From NCBI GenBank assembly GCA_019856515.1, contig CP082230.1:1302001-1366000 (forward strand): DNA of 64,000 nucleotides. Reading direction: 5' to 3'. The first letter of the stretch is position 1, and every line of letters begins with the position of its first letter. Shown here in pieces: positions 18,157 to 27,689 of the stretch. The notes under the pieces were generated by a model that was given only the letters and a program-made list of their open reading frames with translations, searched no databases and had not been told where the DNA came from. The stretch is from Prolixibacteraceae bacterium (GTDB taxonomy: Bacteria; Bacteroidota; Bacteroidia; Bacteroidales; Prolixibacteraceae). Position numbers and translations under genes: made by a program.

Positions 18157-19392
18157 TTAATTCGAATATTCAATATCATCGATAGCAATATACTGCCATT
18201 TTCTTGTTTGAAAGTTTAGCTCCCCTTCCCCTTCAAGATTAAAACGACGTTCATCTAATAGTCGCTGTCCATACCAAGAGAGAAAAACACGTCGATAGTG
18301 AACCAGATTATCTATTAATGGTGCTATAGATGTCTCTTCTGAACTTCCCGTATTATCATAGTAACGGTTTACTCGATTTAAGGTTTCGGTGAAATCACCA
18401 CTAATTTTATTGGTCATAATCAGCTCTGCACGCAATAGTTCAGCCTCCACATAAGAGATGATGATTTGTGGATCAAACTGATTAAAACGCTCTTGAATAA
18501 TCACGTGGTTCCCAGTATTGATAGTGGTGGGGTTATGATTCATTGCAGCTTTTGATGTTAAAGCATCAACGAAAGTCTGGTTAACCATTGCATCACGACT
18601 ATTCTCCCCCATGGCAGTATAGAATGTGTTGCTCTGCAACTCATGGCTAACGGCCACATCTAGGTCATTAGCTATCATCATCTCATTGGCATAGGTAGCA
18701 ATATCCGAAGGGATATTATTACTCATAATCATCAGGCGCACCAAAGCGGTATTTGCCACCCTTTTCTGATAAGGATCCGCATAGGCAAGGGATTGTTTCA
18801 AAGCCTCTATAGCATCTAGGTAGACAGTGCTATTGCTCGTTTTCTTTCCATGCATATAGATATAAGCCTCATTGGACTTGTCGGCATCTGCATTAAAATA
18901 TGAGGCTAGATTATATAGAGCCAACCCTTTGTAGAAATAGCAATACCAATAAGCATTGTTCTTCACAACAGCCTCACTCCCGCTCCAGTCTGTCTCTTTT
19001 GCATATCCTAGCATCAGCTCAGACATACTATAAAGACTTTGTGCATTGGTCCATATCCCTCTAAGAGAGCCATCATGGACATTTAAATTATCTTGCGAAA
19101 GGTCTCTATATATCAAACTATTTGGTGTAGAAGGTGCTGAAATTTCATCACTCATTGCACCTGCATACATATATAACGGAGAATATAGGTCGATCGCTTT
19201 ATTCAGTATTGAGGATATATTCGGTCCGAAAACAAAGCTTCCATTATCCGAAGATCCAAAATATTCAGGTTTATTCATATCCCCCTCTGTAATCACATTA
19301 GGAGAGGTCTCAGCATCATTAATCCATGATTCGCATGATGTCATAGAGAAGATCATTACAATCGCAAATAGGGTACTATATATGGTTTTCAT
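18157..19392 (-). CDS. SusD/RagB-like outer-membrane lipoprotein
   Basis: This 411-residue protein has a lipoprotein leader ending SMTSC (Cys20). The body is helical with TPR-like pairs (NNAYWYCYFYKGLALYNLAS, then KQSLAYADPYQKRVANTALV) and ends with the SusD C-terminal pattern RRVFLSWYGQRLLDERRFNLEG. It is shorter than the sugar-PUL SusD proteins in this window (568-573 residues). As a lid on the cognate SusC-like barrel it would capture a ligand at the surface. The gene starts 13 bases after the SusC-like stop. Linkage to PepSY-TM rather than to glycosidases suggests a metal chelate or peptide ligand (inference). Confidence 0.87.
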   Translation of the reverse strand: MKTIYSTLFAIVMIFSMTSCESWINDAETSPNVITEGDMNKPEYFGSSDNGSFVFGPNISSILNKAIDLYSPLYMYAGAMSDEISAPSTPNSLIYRDLSQDNLNVHDGSLRGIWTNAQSLYSMSELMLGYAKETDWSGSEAVVKNNAYWYCYFYKGLALYNLASYFNADADKSNEAYIYMHGKKTSNSTVYLDAIEALKQSLAYADPYQKRVANTALVRLMIMSNNIPSDIATYANEMMIANDLDVAVSHELQSNTFYTAMGENSRDAMVNQTFVDALTSKAAMNHNPTTINTGNHVIIQERFNQFDPQIIISYVEAELLRAELIMTNKISGDFTETLNRVNRYYDNTGSSEETSIAPLIDNLVHYRRVFLSWYGQRLLDERRFNLEGEGELNFQTRKWQYIAIDDIEYSN

Positions 19393-19405
19393 CTCGATAT
19401 TCTCT

Positions 19406-22261
19406 TTAGAAGGTTAATGACAAAGTTGTAGTAAATGTTCTTGCTCTTGGAACCGTAGTCCAATCAATACCTGTATATGTAGCTGATCTTGAATAAGAAC
19501 TTGCTCCATTACCATCAACCTCAGGATCAGATCCTTTATATTTGGTCCACAAGAATAAATTGTTTCCAGTAAAAGAGATCCTTGCACTCTTAAAACAGTC
19601 GGTCTTTAACTTCTCTTTCACAAGGGTAGTCATATCATAACTCAGAGTCAAAGCACTCAGCCTTAGAAAATCACCATCTTGAATAAAGTCGCCACGTTGT
19701 GCTCCATTATTTGCAGCATACTCATTAGCCCAATAGATATATTCAGAAGAGCCTGGGGTATATTGATTCATATTGTTATAAGCTTCGGCTCTTGGCTTAT
19801 AGTTGTTCAGTGACATACCATCATCATTGGTGGCACGAGCGATGTTACGCTGTGTTACATTGTACACTTGAAACCCTAATGCATAGTTAAATAGGGCAGA
19901 TAAAGTCAGATCTTTATACATCTTGATGTTGAATCCAAATGAACCAGTATAGTCGGGTGTTGGTTTGCCTAGATACTCAGGATCTGTAGTAGACACTCCC
20001 GTATATACACCTGTGGATGGGTCAAAAGTAGCTTCGTTAGAAGAGGTGTAGAATGCATACACAGGAAGCCCTTCGCGGATAGTGGTAGCCCACACATTCT
20101 GTACTACACCACCTGTTGAAAGCACTTCATTTGTCTGGTAGCTAATATTTGCAAAGAAGTCAACTTTTAAATTGTCAGAGCTCGATTGATACAACGTTCC
20201 ATTATAGGACAGTTCAATACCTGAACCTTTTATCTCACCTAAATTCTGTGCATATTTACCTTGGTTGGTTGGCCATCCTTCTGAAGGAGGAAGATCGGTA
20301 TAGATAATCGAATTGGTTGTTTTTTGGAAATATGAAGTAAATGCTACACGCTGTTTTGATTTTGTCCAATCGAAACCAAGCTCAAACTCTCGTGTTCTCT
20401 CAGGCTTGATATTTGGATTACCTTTGATGTAATAGTCATACGCACTACCTGTAGGAGTTTGTGTTCCAATATAGGTAGATTGTGCATCATACGGATTAGG
20501 CAAACGCCCACTCTCTCCGTAAGCCCCACGAACCTTAAATTGATCGGCCCACTTCATATCATCCCAAACATAAGCTGCGTTCACCTGTGGATACCATATG
20601 GATGCCACATTTTCGCCAATTAGATTCGATTGGTCTCTACGTATTCCAGCGCCAAGAAACAGTTTGTCATCATAAGAGTAATTCACCTCTCCATAGTAAC
20701 CCTGAATACGTTTCTCAAAGACATTCTCCGATACGCCATTCACTTTACCTGCAGTACCAATACCGTCGACACCTGGCGAAGGAAAGTCTTGCACATTTAT
20801 GGAGTTAACCCTATCATAATAACGATTGGTTTGTGATACCACCGAGAATTGAAAATTGGAAATATCATTCACTCTCCATAGATAATCTGCACCAAATTCA
20901 ATGTTCATACTTTTGGTCGTGTGATTCGTCTCTTTCTTCTGACCTTTGGTAATCGAACCATAGGTATAACCGTATGGATATAAATTAGTTCCAAAAACAT
21001 TATTTTGATCATAACCGACATTCCCCCACACGTGGAAATCCTTAAAAGGAGTAAGTTTTAATTTGGCTCCGCCGATATAGCGGTCATTATCATATTTAAT
21101 ATCAATAGCGTTCCATGCATCTTCTGTTAGATAGGGCCATGGCTCCACTGTTCTCATCAAATTCCATGTGGCACTATATCTGCCACCATCAGTAAGAGGG
21201 ACAGAGAGTTTTCCATTGGTGTATTGCGAAGTAACACTCCACTCATACCATTTTCCCTTTTTATCTAGATTTAACCTTAAGCCCAAACGATCATCGGTGT
21301 TACCTGGAACAAAACTTTCCGCATCACGATAGTTTATACTGGCATAATAGCTCATATCACTTTGAGTTCGACCACTAATACCTACATTCGCATTGGTACC
21401 CACGCCTGTCTGATAAAAGTCGTTGATTGGCCCTGAGTTTACAAGATAACTATAGTCATCTGCACTTTTAGACACAACTGTAGATACTTTCGCAGTGACA
21501 GACATCTTATCTGTCTTCCCTTTTTTTGTTTGAATAATGATCACACCATTAGATGCTTCGGCACCATAAGAAGCTGCTGCAGATGGTCCTTTCATCACCT
21601 CTACCGATGCCACATCATCCATATTTAGGTCATTCAAAGCACTCATTGCATCTTGACTAGATGTCACATCACTATAGTTTGAAGTAATCATTCGAACGCC
21701 ATCAATAATCACTATAGGGTCTTTCATGGTGCTGAATGAAGCGGAAGATCTCACATTAAATTTGGTTCCACTTCCAGCTTTACCATTTACTTGAAACACC
21801 TGTAATCCTTCGACACTCCCACTCAATACAGAGGTCAAATTATCCGCACCACTCTCCAATAGTTTGTCCTCTACATCAATATGAGCAACAGCTACTGGTG
21901 TAGACCTCAAAGTCCTTCTATTTGAGATACTCGCTTGGACTTGAATCTCATCTAAATTAAACCCATCCTCTTTCATCGTCACCATAGGCGATTTCTGCAG
22001 TTCAGAAACACGAAAAATTTGTTTCTTATATCCGATAAATGAGATCTGAATCTGGGCATCCGATTGGCTCGTCTTTAAAGTAAAATGACCATTATTATCC
22101 GTTACCACCCCATTGGTTGTATTTATTTCTGCCACCGTTGCACCTATCAACGGTTTATTATCCTCTGTGACTACACTTCCTTTTAATATCATCTGTGCCA
22201 TCACATAACTTGGAGTGATAACGACAAGACAAAAAAGAAGCCCTAGAATTCTTAATCTCAT
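19406..22261 (-). CDS. SusC/RagA-type TonB-dependent outer-membrane receptor
   Basis: This 951-residue protein has a signal peptide (LRILGLLFCLVVITPSYVMA) followed by a carboxypeptidase-D regulatory-like domain (about 25-105, ILKGSVVTEDNKPLIGATV). The TonB plug follows (about 110-240, with IVIIDGVRM, VEVMKGPSAAASYGAEASNGVIII) and then a 22-strand barrel ending in a terminal Phe (TTTLSLTF). It imports a ligand across the outer membrane using TonB energy. It is the first gene of an operon with a SusD-like lipoprotein and a PepSY-TM protein. No catabolic gene is near, which favours metal-complex uptake over glycans. Confidence 0.92.
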   Translation of the reverse strand: MRLRILGLLFCLVVITPSYVMAQMILKGSVVTEDNKPLIGATVAEINTTNGVVTDNNGHFTLKTSQSDAQIQISFIGYKKQIFRVSELQKSPMVTMKEDGFNLDEIQVQASISNRRTLRSTPVAVAHIDVEDKLLESGADNLTSVLSGSVEGLQVFQVNGKAGSGTKFNVRSSASFSTMKDPIVIIDGVRMITSNYSDVTSSQDAMSALNDLNMDDVASVEVMKGPSAAASYGAEASNGVIIIQTKKGKTDKMSVTAKVSTVVSKSADDYSYLVNSGPINDFYQTGVGTNANVGISGRTQSDMSYYASINYRDAESFVPGNTDDRLGLRLNLDKKGKWYEWSVTSQYTNGKLSVPLTDGGRYSATWNLMRTVEPWPYLTEDAWNAIDIKYDNDRYIGGAKLKLTPFKDFHVWGNVGYDQNNVFGTNLYPYGYTYGSITKGQKKETNHTTKSMNIEFGADYLWRVNDISNFQFSVVSQTNRYYDRVNSINVQDFPSPGVDGIGTAGKVNGVSENVFEKRIQGYYGEVNYSYDDKLFLGAGIRRDQSNLIGENVASIWYPQVNAAYVWDDMKWADQFKVRGAYGESGRLPNPYDAQSTYIGTQTPTGSAYDYYIKGNPNIKPERTREFELGFDWTKSKQRVAFTSYFQKTTNSIIYTDLPPSEGWPTNQGKYAQNLGEIKGSGIELSYNGTLYQSSSDNLKVDFFANISYQTNEVLSTGGVVQNVWATTIREGLPVYAFYTSSNEATFDPSTGVYTGVSTTDPEYLGKPTPDYTGSFGFNIKMYKDLTLSALFNYALGFQVYNVTQRNIARATNDDGMSLNNYKPRAEAYNNMNQYTPGSSEYIYWANEYAANNGAQRGDFIQDGDFLRLSALTLSYDMTTLVKEKLKTDCFKSARISFTGNNLFLWTKYKGSDPEVDGNGASSYSRSATYTGIDWTTVPRARTFTTTLSLTF

Positions 22262-22730
22262 ACGATAGTTTTTGAATTGATATTTGGTTATTGTTGTTTG
22301 AAATTTATTCGCATCACACTAGAGCAAACAAACTCATTTAGACTACACAAAAATAGATCTTGACATCAAACCATTCAATCACTACTTTTAGGTATTTACA
22401 CAATGCACCACAACAATCTTCTATACATCAACCAATTAACACATGCATTGTTCAATAAACAACAAGAATAATCCATTGCAATCACCATAAATAGGGATGT
22501 AAATATCTTTATTTATTAACATATTACGACCGCATATATTAAAATACAAAACTTCATGTTAAAAAATAGTTCAAGAACAAGACTATTGAAACAGTTTAAG
22601 TAGTTCGACAAGGTGATAGTCATCGTAAACGTTTGCATGGATTGCCCAATTCACATTACTTATAAAGGGGAAGCTAATTATATCAAAAAAAGTCGTTTAT
22701 TTGCCCCTCAAATTAAAAGATCGCAAAACA
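22262..22730. other. Divergent intergenic region
   Basis: A 469-base AT-rich gap separates the divergent SusC-like and Cof-type genes and must hold both promoters. I see no clear TAnnTTTG box at the expected spacing, no large palindrome and no RNA gene. A metal-responsive operator for the receptor operon could be here but none is recognisable by eye. Confidence 0.4.
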
Positions 22731-23543
22731 ATGAATAATCACACCTATAAGATGTTAGTCCTAGATTTGGATGATACACTACTTACTGATGATCATAAAA
22801 TATCCATAGAGAATAAAGAAGCATTAATTAAAGCACAAGAGAGAGGTGTATATGTTGTGCTAGCTTCAGGAAGACCAACCCCAGCGATGCTTCGATATGC
22901 AGAAGAGCTTGAATTAAAGAAATATGGTTCGTTTCTTGTTAGTTACAACGGTGCTATCATCACAGATATGGCTTCTGGAGAGACCCTTTTTGAACAGACA
23001 TTGACAAAAGAGGAGGTACACGATCTTCACTCATTTAGTCAGGATCATAAAGTAGATATTATCACCTACGTGGATGGAACTATTATTAGTGAACGCCCTT
23101 CGGAATATATCGATGTAGAGATCGGATTAACACAGATGCCTCACCGCATTGTCCCATCTTTTAAAGATGCAGTAAAAACCAATATGGTTAAGTGCATCAT
23201 GTTGGAAGAACCAACCTATCTTAAAAGTGTTGCAGATAGACTTAAAGCGGAGAAGACAGATAAGAGTGTATCGATATCAAAACCATTCTTCTTGGAAGTA
23301 ACGCCACAAGGTATTGACAAAGCAGCAAGCATTGCTCGATTGGCACAACGTTTGAATATAGATCAAAAAGAGATCATTGCTGTTGGAAATGCTGGTAATG
23401 ATTTGAGTATGGTAGAGTATGCAGGACTTGGCGTTTGGGTAGACAATGTGGATGAAGCTTTAAGAGATAAAGCAGATGTTATTGTTTCATCCAACAATGA
23501 TCATGGCGTATCAGAGGTTGTCTATAATTACTTATTAAAGTAA
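22731..23543 (+). CDS. Cof-type HAD-IIB phosphatase
   Basis: The ATG at 22731 gives 270 residues; a TTG 30 bases upstream would add an unlikely leader. Motif I is MLVLDLDDTLLTDD (Asp12 nucleophile, Asp14 acid/base), motif II is VLASGRP, the C2B cap spans about residues 85-185, and motif IV is AVGNAGNDLSMVEYAGLGV. These soluble enzymes dephosphorylate sugar phosphates, pyridoxal phosphate or flavin precursors with broad specificity. It is monocistronic. The next recognisable signal is the repeat-like element and terminator about 100-230 bases downstream. Confidence 0.93.
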   Translation: MNNHTYKMLVLDLDDTLLTDDHKISIENKEALIKAQERGVYVVLASGRPTPAMLRYAEELELKKYGSFLVSYNGAIITDMASGETLFEQTLTKEEVHDLHSFSQDHKVDIITYVDGTIISERPSEYIDVEIGLTQMPHRIVPSFKDAVKTNMVKCIMLEEPTYLKSVADRLKAEKTDKSVSISKPFFLEVTPQGIDKAASIARLAQRLNIDQKEIIAVGNAGNDLSMVEYAGLGVWVDNVDEALRDKADVIVSSNNDHGVSEVVYNYLLK

Positions 23544-23636
23544 TACGGATAAGTTTTCTACTCGAGTCAAAAAAGACGTAAGGGCTCACGTTATTGATAA
23601 GATAAGCAGTAAAATAGTCATTCAAGTAGAATAAAA

Positions 23637-23760
23637 AGGTTCGGACTTTCAGCCCTACAAGGTTGGGGATGACCCAGACCTAGGCTTGGAAATTTAGATC
23701 TTTCAGTGCATAATTGCAACATGAATTGACTGACAGGGTTTTAAAGAAGCCCTTATCTTA
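23637..23760. repeat. GC-rich palindromic intergenic element, dispersed-repeat-like
   Basis: This is an island of higher GC content within AT-rich intergenic DNA. It holds CTTTCAGCCCTACAAGG, then AGGTTGGGG-ATGA-CCCAGACCT, which can pair over 9 positions with one mismatch, and AGGGTTT...AAGCCCT. The reverse strand reads like the palindromic intergenic repeats (CCCTGGGTCATCCCC, AGGGCTGAAAG types) scattered in many Bacteroidota genomes. Only one copy is in this window, so dispersion cannot be tested here. It contains no cobalamin-riboswitch core. A structured RNA leader is the alternative. Confidence 0.45.
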
Positions 23761-23772
23761 GGTATTAAAGTT

Positions 23773-23815
23773 AGAGGTTCGCTACATTTTTACTCCAAAA
23801 ATGTAGCGGACCTCT
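23773..23815 (+). terminator. Strong intrinsic terminator upstream of the BtuB-like gene
   Basis: A 19-bp stem (one G-T wobble) built on GCTACATTTTT / AAAAATGTAGC with a 5-base loop is followed by a T-rich tract. It ends 51 bases before the BtuB-like start and is followed by a promoter-like box, so it more likely ends transcription from the left than acts as part of a riboswitch. Confidence 0.8.
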
Positions 23816-23826
23816 TTCTCTTTTTA

Positions 23827-23834
23827 TATATTTG
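23827..23834 (+). promoter_or_regulatory. Candidate -7 box of the btuB-like/btuG-like pair
   Basis: TATATTTG is an exact TAnnTTTG match placed 32 bases before the GTG start and just after the terminator. A good -33 TTTG is not visible because the terminator stem occupies that position. Confidence 0.35.
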
Positions 23835-23866
23835 CATACAACAACAATGTTTAAATATCTTTTTTT

Positions 23867-25870
23867 GTGAAACGTCTTTTCTGCCACTTAATTCTTTTTC
23901 TTTTGCTATGTCCCTTTGTGGTTCTTTCACAAAACAATATAGCGCAGGATACACTACAACTTAATTCGGTCACAATAACTCAAAAAGGAAAGTCAAAATA
24001 TGTTGCTGGCAAATCTATTACAAGGATCAGTTCTAAAGACATTCACCTTAGTAATGTAGATAACTTTGGGGAGATGATCATTCAGAAAAGTGCCATATAC
24101 TCGCAACAACAAGGACGTGGCGGAGCGATGTACCTATCCATTAGAGGAACAGGGAAGAACCACACGGAAGCCATTTGGAATGGTATCCCCCTAAACTCTC
24201 CGATGTATGGAACCGTAGACTTTTCGCTAATACCAACCAATGTGGTGGATCAAGCTTCGATATACTATGGAGGGAGCGCGACTGGAATATCAAACAGCAA
24301 TATAGGTGGAACCATTGAGCTAAAAACTTTCCCTAATCTTTCCGATTCTTTTAGTGGGAACATTAAAGCATCTATAGGTAGTTTCCACACCTATAATAGT
24401 GATGGGAATATTTCTTACAAATTACTTCCTAAACTAACCGCAAACACCAGAACATTCTTCAGTAAATCTCTCAATGACTTTACTTTCACTAACACCTCAA
24501 AAGTGGAACCTAATGAGGAAGGGACAGCTTGGGTTAACCCTAAAGAAACGAATGACCAAGGAGATTGGTTAACATATGGACTACTTCAAGAGTTTTTTTA
24601 TCAAGTAAATGATCATAGTCGGATCTCAGCACACTACTGGGGACAAGACAATGATCGATCTATTCCGATGGCTTCAACAAATGAAAGCAGCAATGATGCC
24701 AGAGAAAATAGGTCTAATACCCATAGCCATAGAGGTAGTTTACGGTTTTTCACGAACTCTCTCGGTTGGCAATGGAACTTAACGAGTGCTTTAAGCTATG
24801 AGTATAATCGTTTTCGTTTTAAGAATAGCGATGCGAACGCATACAGTAATGATGATATTAGCAAAAGCACCAACTCATACAATAGACTTAATGGTTATAA
24901 AGATATTTCAAACAAATTATCCCTTCAGGTAGATCTCCAATACAACTATTTATCTATTAACACCGATCAACAAATCGATAATAAGCCCCAGGAATATACT
25001 AGAATACAAAAAGATGTTTCCGCCAAAATGGCATATCAGTTTTCAACTCGTATTTCGTCATCCCTATCCCTACAAAATCAATGGAATGGAACGGATTATA
25101 GTGGACTTATTCCATTTGTAGGTATCAACATCCTAGCTCTAGACAATCAAATATTAGAGTTTTCAGCTAGTGTCAATCGAAGTTATAATTTTCCGACGTT
25201 AAATGATCAATATGCAGTACCTGGAGGAAACCCTAATCTAAAACAAGAAGATGGTTGGGGGTATAATGTAGGTTTGACAAACAAAAGTCAAATTGGGGCA
25301 TTCTCCTTCGACACCTATATTGAATATTATCAATCCAAAATTAACGATTGGATTGCATGGGAACCAACAGAATACGGATATTGGACACCAATGAACAAAA
25401 AGGAAGTACTTTTATATGGAGTAAATATTATTCATACCAGCACTTGGGAGGCAAATGATAAAACAACCATCAGCGGCACGTTGAACTATTGCTACTCCAA
25501 GACACTCAACCATTCCATCGATAATAATATGGACCAAGACACTTACAATAAACAACTGCCTTACACCCCCTTACACACGCTTTCTTACGACATGTCTGCC
25601 AACTATAAACAGTGGTCTAGCCAAATATCTTGGATATGGAATAGTATGCAATACAGTACTACGAACAATGTGGTTACAGAGGGGTATGGTGTCATTGATG
25701 GTTATAATGTTGCGAATATAGATATTTCGTACCACCAGACCTTGAAGCAAAAACAGCAATTAACTTATACGCTATCGGTATATAATTTAACAAATCAAAC
25801 ATACGAGAGTGTCGTCGGGCTTACCATGCCTGGCATCAACTTTCTATTCTCAATTAATTATCAATTTTAA
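23867..25870 (+). CDS. BtuB-like TonB-dependent outer-membrane receptor
   Basis: This 667-residue protein starts at a GTG (no ATG is available before the signal peptide). The leader RLFCHLILFLLLCPFVVLSQ is followed by a TonB-box-like DTLQLNSVTITQK and a plug domain with YLSIRGTGKNHTEAIWNGIP and IYYGGSATGISNSNIGGTIEL. A 22-strand barrel ends in a terminal Phe (INFLFSINYQF). Unlike the SusC proteins it has no carboxypeptidase-D-like extension. It is followed 12 bases later by a BtuG-like propeller lipoprotein, the pairing known for cobalamin uptake in Bacteroides. No B12 riboswitch is visible upstream, so the ligand remains open. Confidence 0.85.
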   Translation: MKRLFCHLILFLLLCPFVVLSQNNIAQDTLQLNSVTITQKGKSKYVAGKSITRISSKDIHLSNVDNFGEMIIQKSAIYSQQQGRGGAMYLSIRGTGKNHTEAIWNGIPLNSPMYGTVDFSLIPTNVVDQASIYYGGSATGISNSNIGGTIELKTFPNLSDSFSGNIKASIGSFHTYNSDGNISYKLLPKLTANTRTFFSKSLNDFTFTNTSKVEPNEEGTAWVNPKETNDQGDWLTYGLLQEFFYQVNDHSRISAHYWGQDNDRSIPMASTNESSNDARENRSNTHSHRGSLRFFTNSLGWQWNLTSALSYEYNRFRFKNSDANAYSNDDISKSTNSYNRLNGYKDISNKLSLQVDLQYNYLSINTDQQIDNKPQEYTRIQKDVSAKMAYQFSTRISSSLSLQNQWNGTDYSGLIPFVGINILALDNQILEFSASVNRSYNFPTLNDQYAVPGGNPNLKQEDGWGYNVGLTNKSQIGAFSFDTYIEYYQSKINDWIAWEPTEYGYWTPMNKKEVLLYGVNIIHTSTWEANDKTTISGTLNYCYSKTLNHSIDNNMDQDTYNKQLPYTPLHTLSYDMSANYKQWSSQISWIWNSMQYSTTNNVVTEGYGVIDGYNVANIDISYHQTLKQKQQLTYTLSVYNLTNQTYESVVGLTMPGINFLFSINYQF

Positions 25871-25882
25871 AACAAATCTAAA

Positions 25883-27019
25883 ATGGCAGGAAATTATCTA
25901 CGGCTCATCGCACTATCTTTTGTGATTCTTTTTATCTCATGTGCAGATGAGGTTACACCAGAAAAAACACCTACAGGAGCATACTCCAATGGTATCTATA
26001 TTCTAAATGAAGGGCTTTATGGAGATGTAAAAGCAGCAACATTAGATTTCTATCATCCAGAAAGCAACCAAATCGAAAATGGAGTCTTCAAAAGTGTTAA
26101 CAAAGACATTGGAGAGGATGGACTTTTCCTAGGTGCGAGTCCTCAATCCATGACAAAAGAAGGGAACCTAATTCATATCATTATAAATGGGGATGGTAAA
26201 ATACTAACGATAAATGCCAGTACCGCAGAATACCTAGGGAAAACTACCGAATTGAATTCTCCTCGCTATATGGTTACAACGCCAGACCACAGGGCATATG
26301 TTACCAGCTTAAAAGAAAATAAAGTCCAGATAGTTAATCTGGTGCAGAAAGAGTTTGAAACAGGTTCTATTGTCGGATCAATAGACACATACAATGCCGA
26401 TACACCACAATCGGTACTTGACGATCCTTACTCTGCTCCGCAACACACTACCGAACGTATTGTAGCTATAGGCGATGAGTTGTTCACCAATGCATGGAGT
26501 AATGACAACAAAATATTAGTGATCGATCCCAATACCAATATGCTTAAAGATAGTATCGAAGTAGGAATACAACCACAATCTATGGCTGTTGACAAAAACA
26601 ACAAATTATGGGTATTGTGTGATGGTTCATATCCAGGGTCTAAATATGCCGATACTAACGGTTCCATCTATCGAATCGATCCTAAAACACATAAAGTCGA
26701 ATGGCATTATGAATTTCCAAGTAATACATCAAAGCGAAATATCTGTATCAATAAGGCAGGAGACACACTGTTTTTTATTGATAAAGATATCTATCGTATG
26801 AAAATCACTGACACATCTCCTTCTAGAATTATTGATGCAGTCGAAGGACAGACATTTTATGCCCTTGGAATAGATCCTAAAAACGAAGATATTTACATTG
26901 GTGATGCTATCGATTATTTTAAACCAGGAAAGGTCTATCGATATACAATAGACTTAAATAAAGTGGATGAGTTCCAAGTGGGACCACTTCCAAACTCGTT
27001 CCTTTTCAACTATAACTAA
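25883..27019 (+). CDS. BtuG-like surface beta-propeller lipoprotein (YncE/DUF5074 type)
   Basis: This 378-residue protein has a lipoprotein leader (LIALSFVILFISC, Cys20). The mature part consists of propeller-type repeats: GIYILNEGLYGDVKAATLDFY, SPRYMVTTPDHRAYVTSLKENKVQIVN, NKILVIDPNTNMLKDSIEVGIQP and QSMAVDKNNKLWVLCDGSYPG. The family includes BtuG, which captures vitamin B12 with very high affinity and hands it to BtuB. It is co-transcribed with the receptor before it and ends at a hairpin shared with udk. A corrinoid or related ligand is the best guess. Confidence 0.78.
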   Translation: MAGNYLRLIALSFVILFISCADEVTPEKTPTGAYSNGIYILNEGLYGDVKAATLDFYHPESNQIENGVFKSVNKDIGEDGLFLGASPQSMTKEGNLIHIIINGDGKILTINASTAEYLGKTTELNSPRYMVTTPDHRAYVTSLKENKVQIVNLVQKEFETGSIVGSIDTYNADTPQSVLDDPYSAPQHTTERIVAIGDELFTNAWSNDNKILVIDPNTNMLKDSIEVGIQPQSMAVDKNNKLWVLCDGSYPGSKYADTNGSIYRIDPKTHKVEWHYEFPSNTSKRNICINKAGDTLFFIDKDIYRMKITDTSPSRIIDAVEGQTFYALGIDPKNEDIYIGDAIDYFKPGKVYRYTIDLNKVDEFQVGPLPNSFLFNYN

Positions 27020-27030
27020 AAATATTAGTT

Positions 27031-27064
27031 ACATCGGTGTTCCTTCAAAAAAGGAACCCGATGT
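27031..27064. terminator. Hairpin between the btuG-like gene and udk
   Basis: ACATCGG-GTTCCTT pairs with AAGGAAC-CGATGT around a short A-rich loop, with one internal mismatch. It lies between convergent stops 12 and 17 bases away. No strong T-run is present. Confidence 0.65.
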
Positions 27065-27080
27065 ATCAAGGTTTATGTAC

Positions 27081-27689
27081 CTAAGCTAAATTCTTTTGGA
27101 TAAATTGCGTCAAAATATCAATAGCAACGTGGTTTTGACCACCTTGGGGAACAATTATATCAGCAAACTGTTTGGTTGGCTCAATAAACTGGAGATGACT
27201 TGGTCTTACAGTATTTTCATAACGATTCAACACTTGCTGCACATTCTTTCCTCTCTCTATAATATCTCTTTGAACAACTCGAGATAAACGAATATCGGAC
27301 TCACAATCTACAAACACCTTTATATCCATTAAATCTCGTAACTTGGCATGTCCCAAGCTTAATATTCCCTCTACTATAACTACCTTCTGTGGTTTAATAG
27401 TAATAGTCTCTTCCGAGCGTGTACATGTTAAATAAGAATAGACAGGTTGTTGAATATCTTTTCCAGTTCGAAGATCTTTAATATGTTGAATTAACAGATC
27501 CCATTCAAACGCTTCTGGATGATCAAAATTGATATGTTGTCTATCTTCTACTGGCACATGACTACTATCTTTATAGTATGAATCTTGTGCTAATACACTC
27601 ACTTCGGCATTCGGTAAGTTTTCAATAATACGTCGAACAACTGTACTTTTCCCCGATCCAGTACCTCCGGCAATTCCTATAACTATCAT
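27081..27689 (-). CDS. udk: Uridine kinase
   Basis: Started at the ATG at 27689 the enzyme has 202 residues and begins MIVIGIAGGTGSGKSTVVRR with the P-loop at residues 8-16; the longer frame to 27755 adds 22 atypical residues. Other motifs are AQDSYYKD, NFDHPEAFEWDLL and VIVEGILSLGHAKLRD with the Walker-B-like Glu, and RDIIERGK in the lid. It phosphorylates uridine and cytidine with ATP or GTP for pyrimidine salvage in the cytoplasm. It is monocistronic and marks the edge of the PUL. Confidence 0.94.
   Translation of the reverse strand: MIVIGIAGGTGSGKSTVVRRIIENLPNAEVSVLAQDSYYKDSSHVPVEDRQHINFDHPEAFEWDLLIQHIKDLRTGKDIQQPVYSYLTCTRSEETITIKPQKVVIVEGILSLGHAKLRDLMDIKVFVDCESDIRLSRVVQRDIIERGKNVQQVLNRYENTVRPSHLQFIEPTKQFADIIVPQGGQNHVAIDILTQFIQKNLA

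Noticed and set aside
23560..23866. Cobalamin riboswitch before the BtuB-like gene
   Set aside because: I looked for the B12 box and the CCCCGC/GCCACTG core on the plus strand and found neither.
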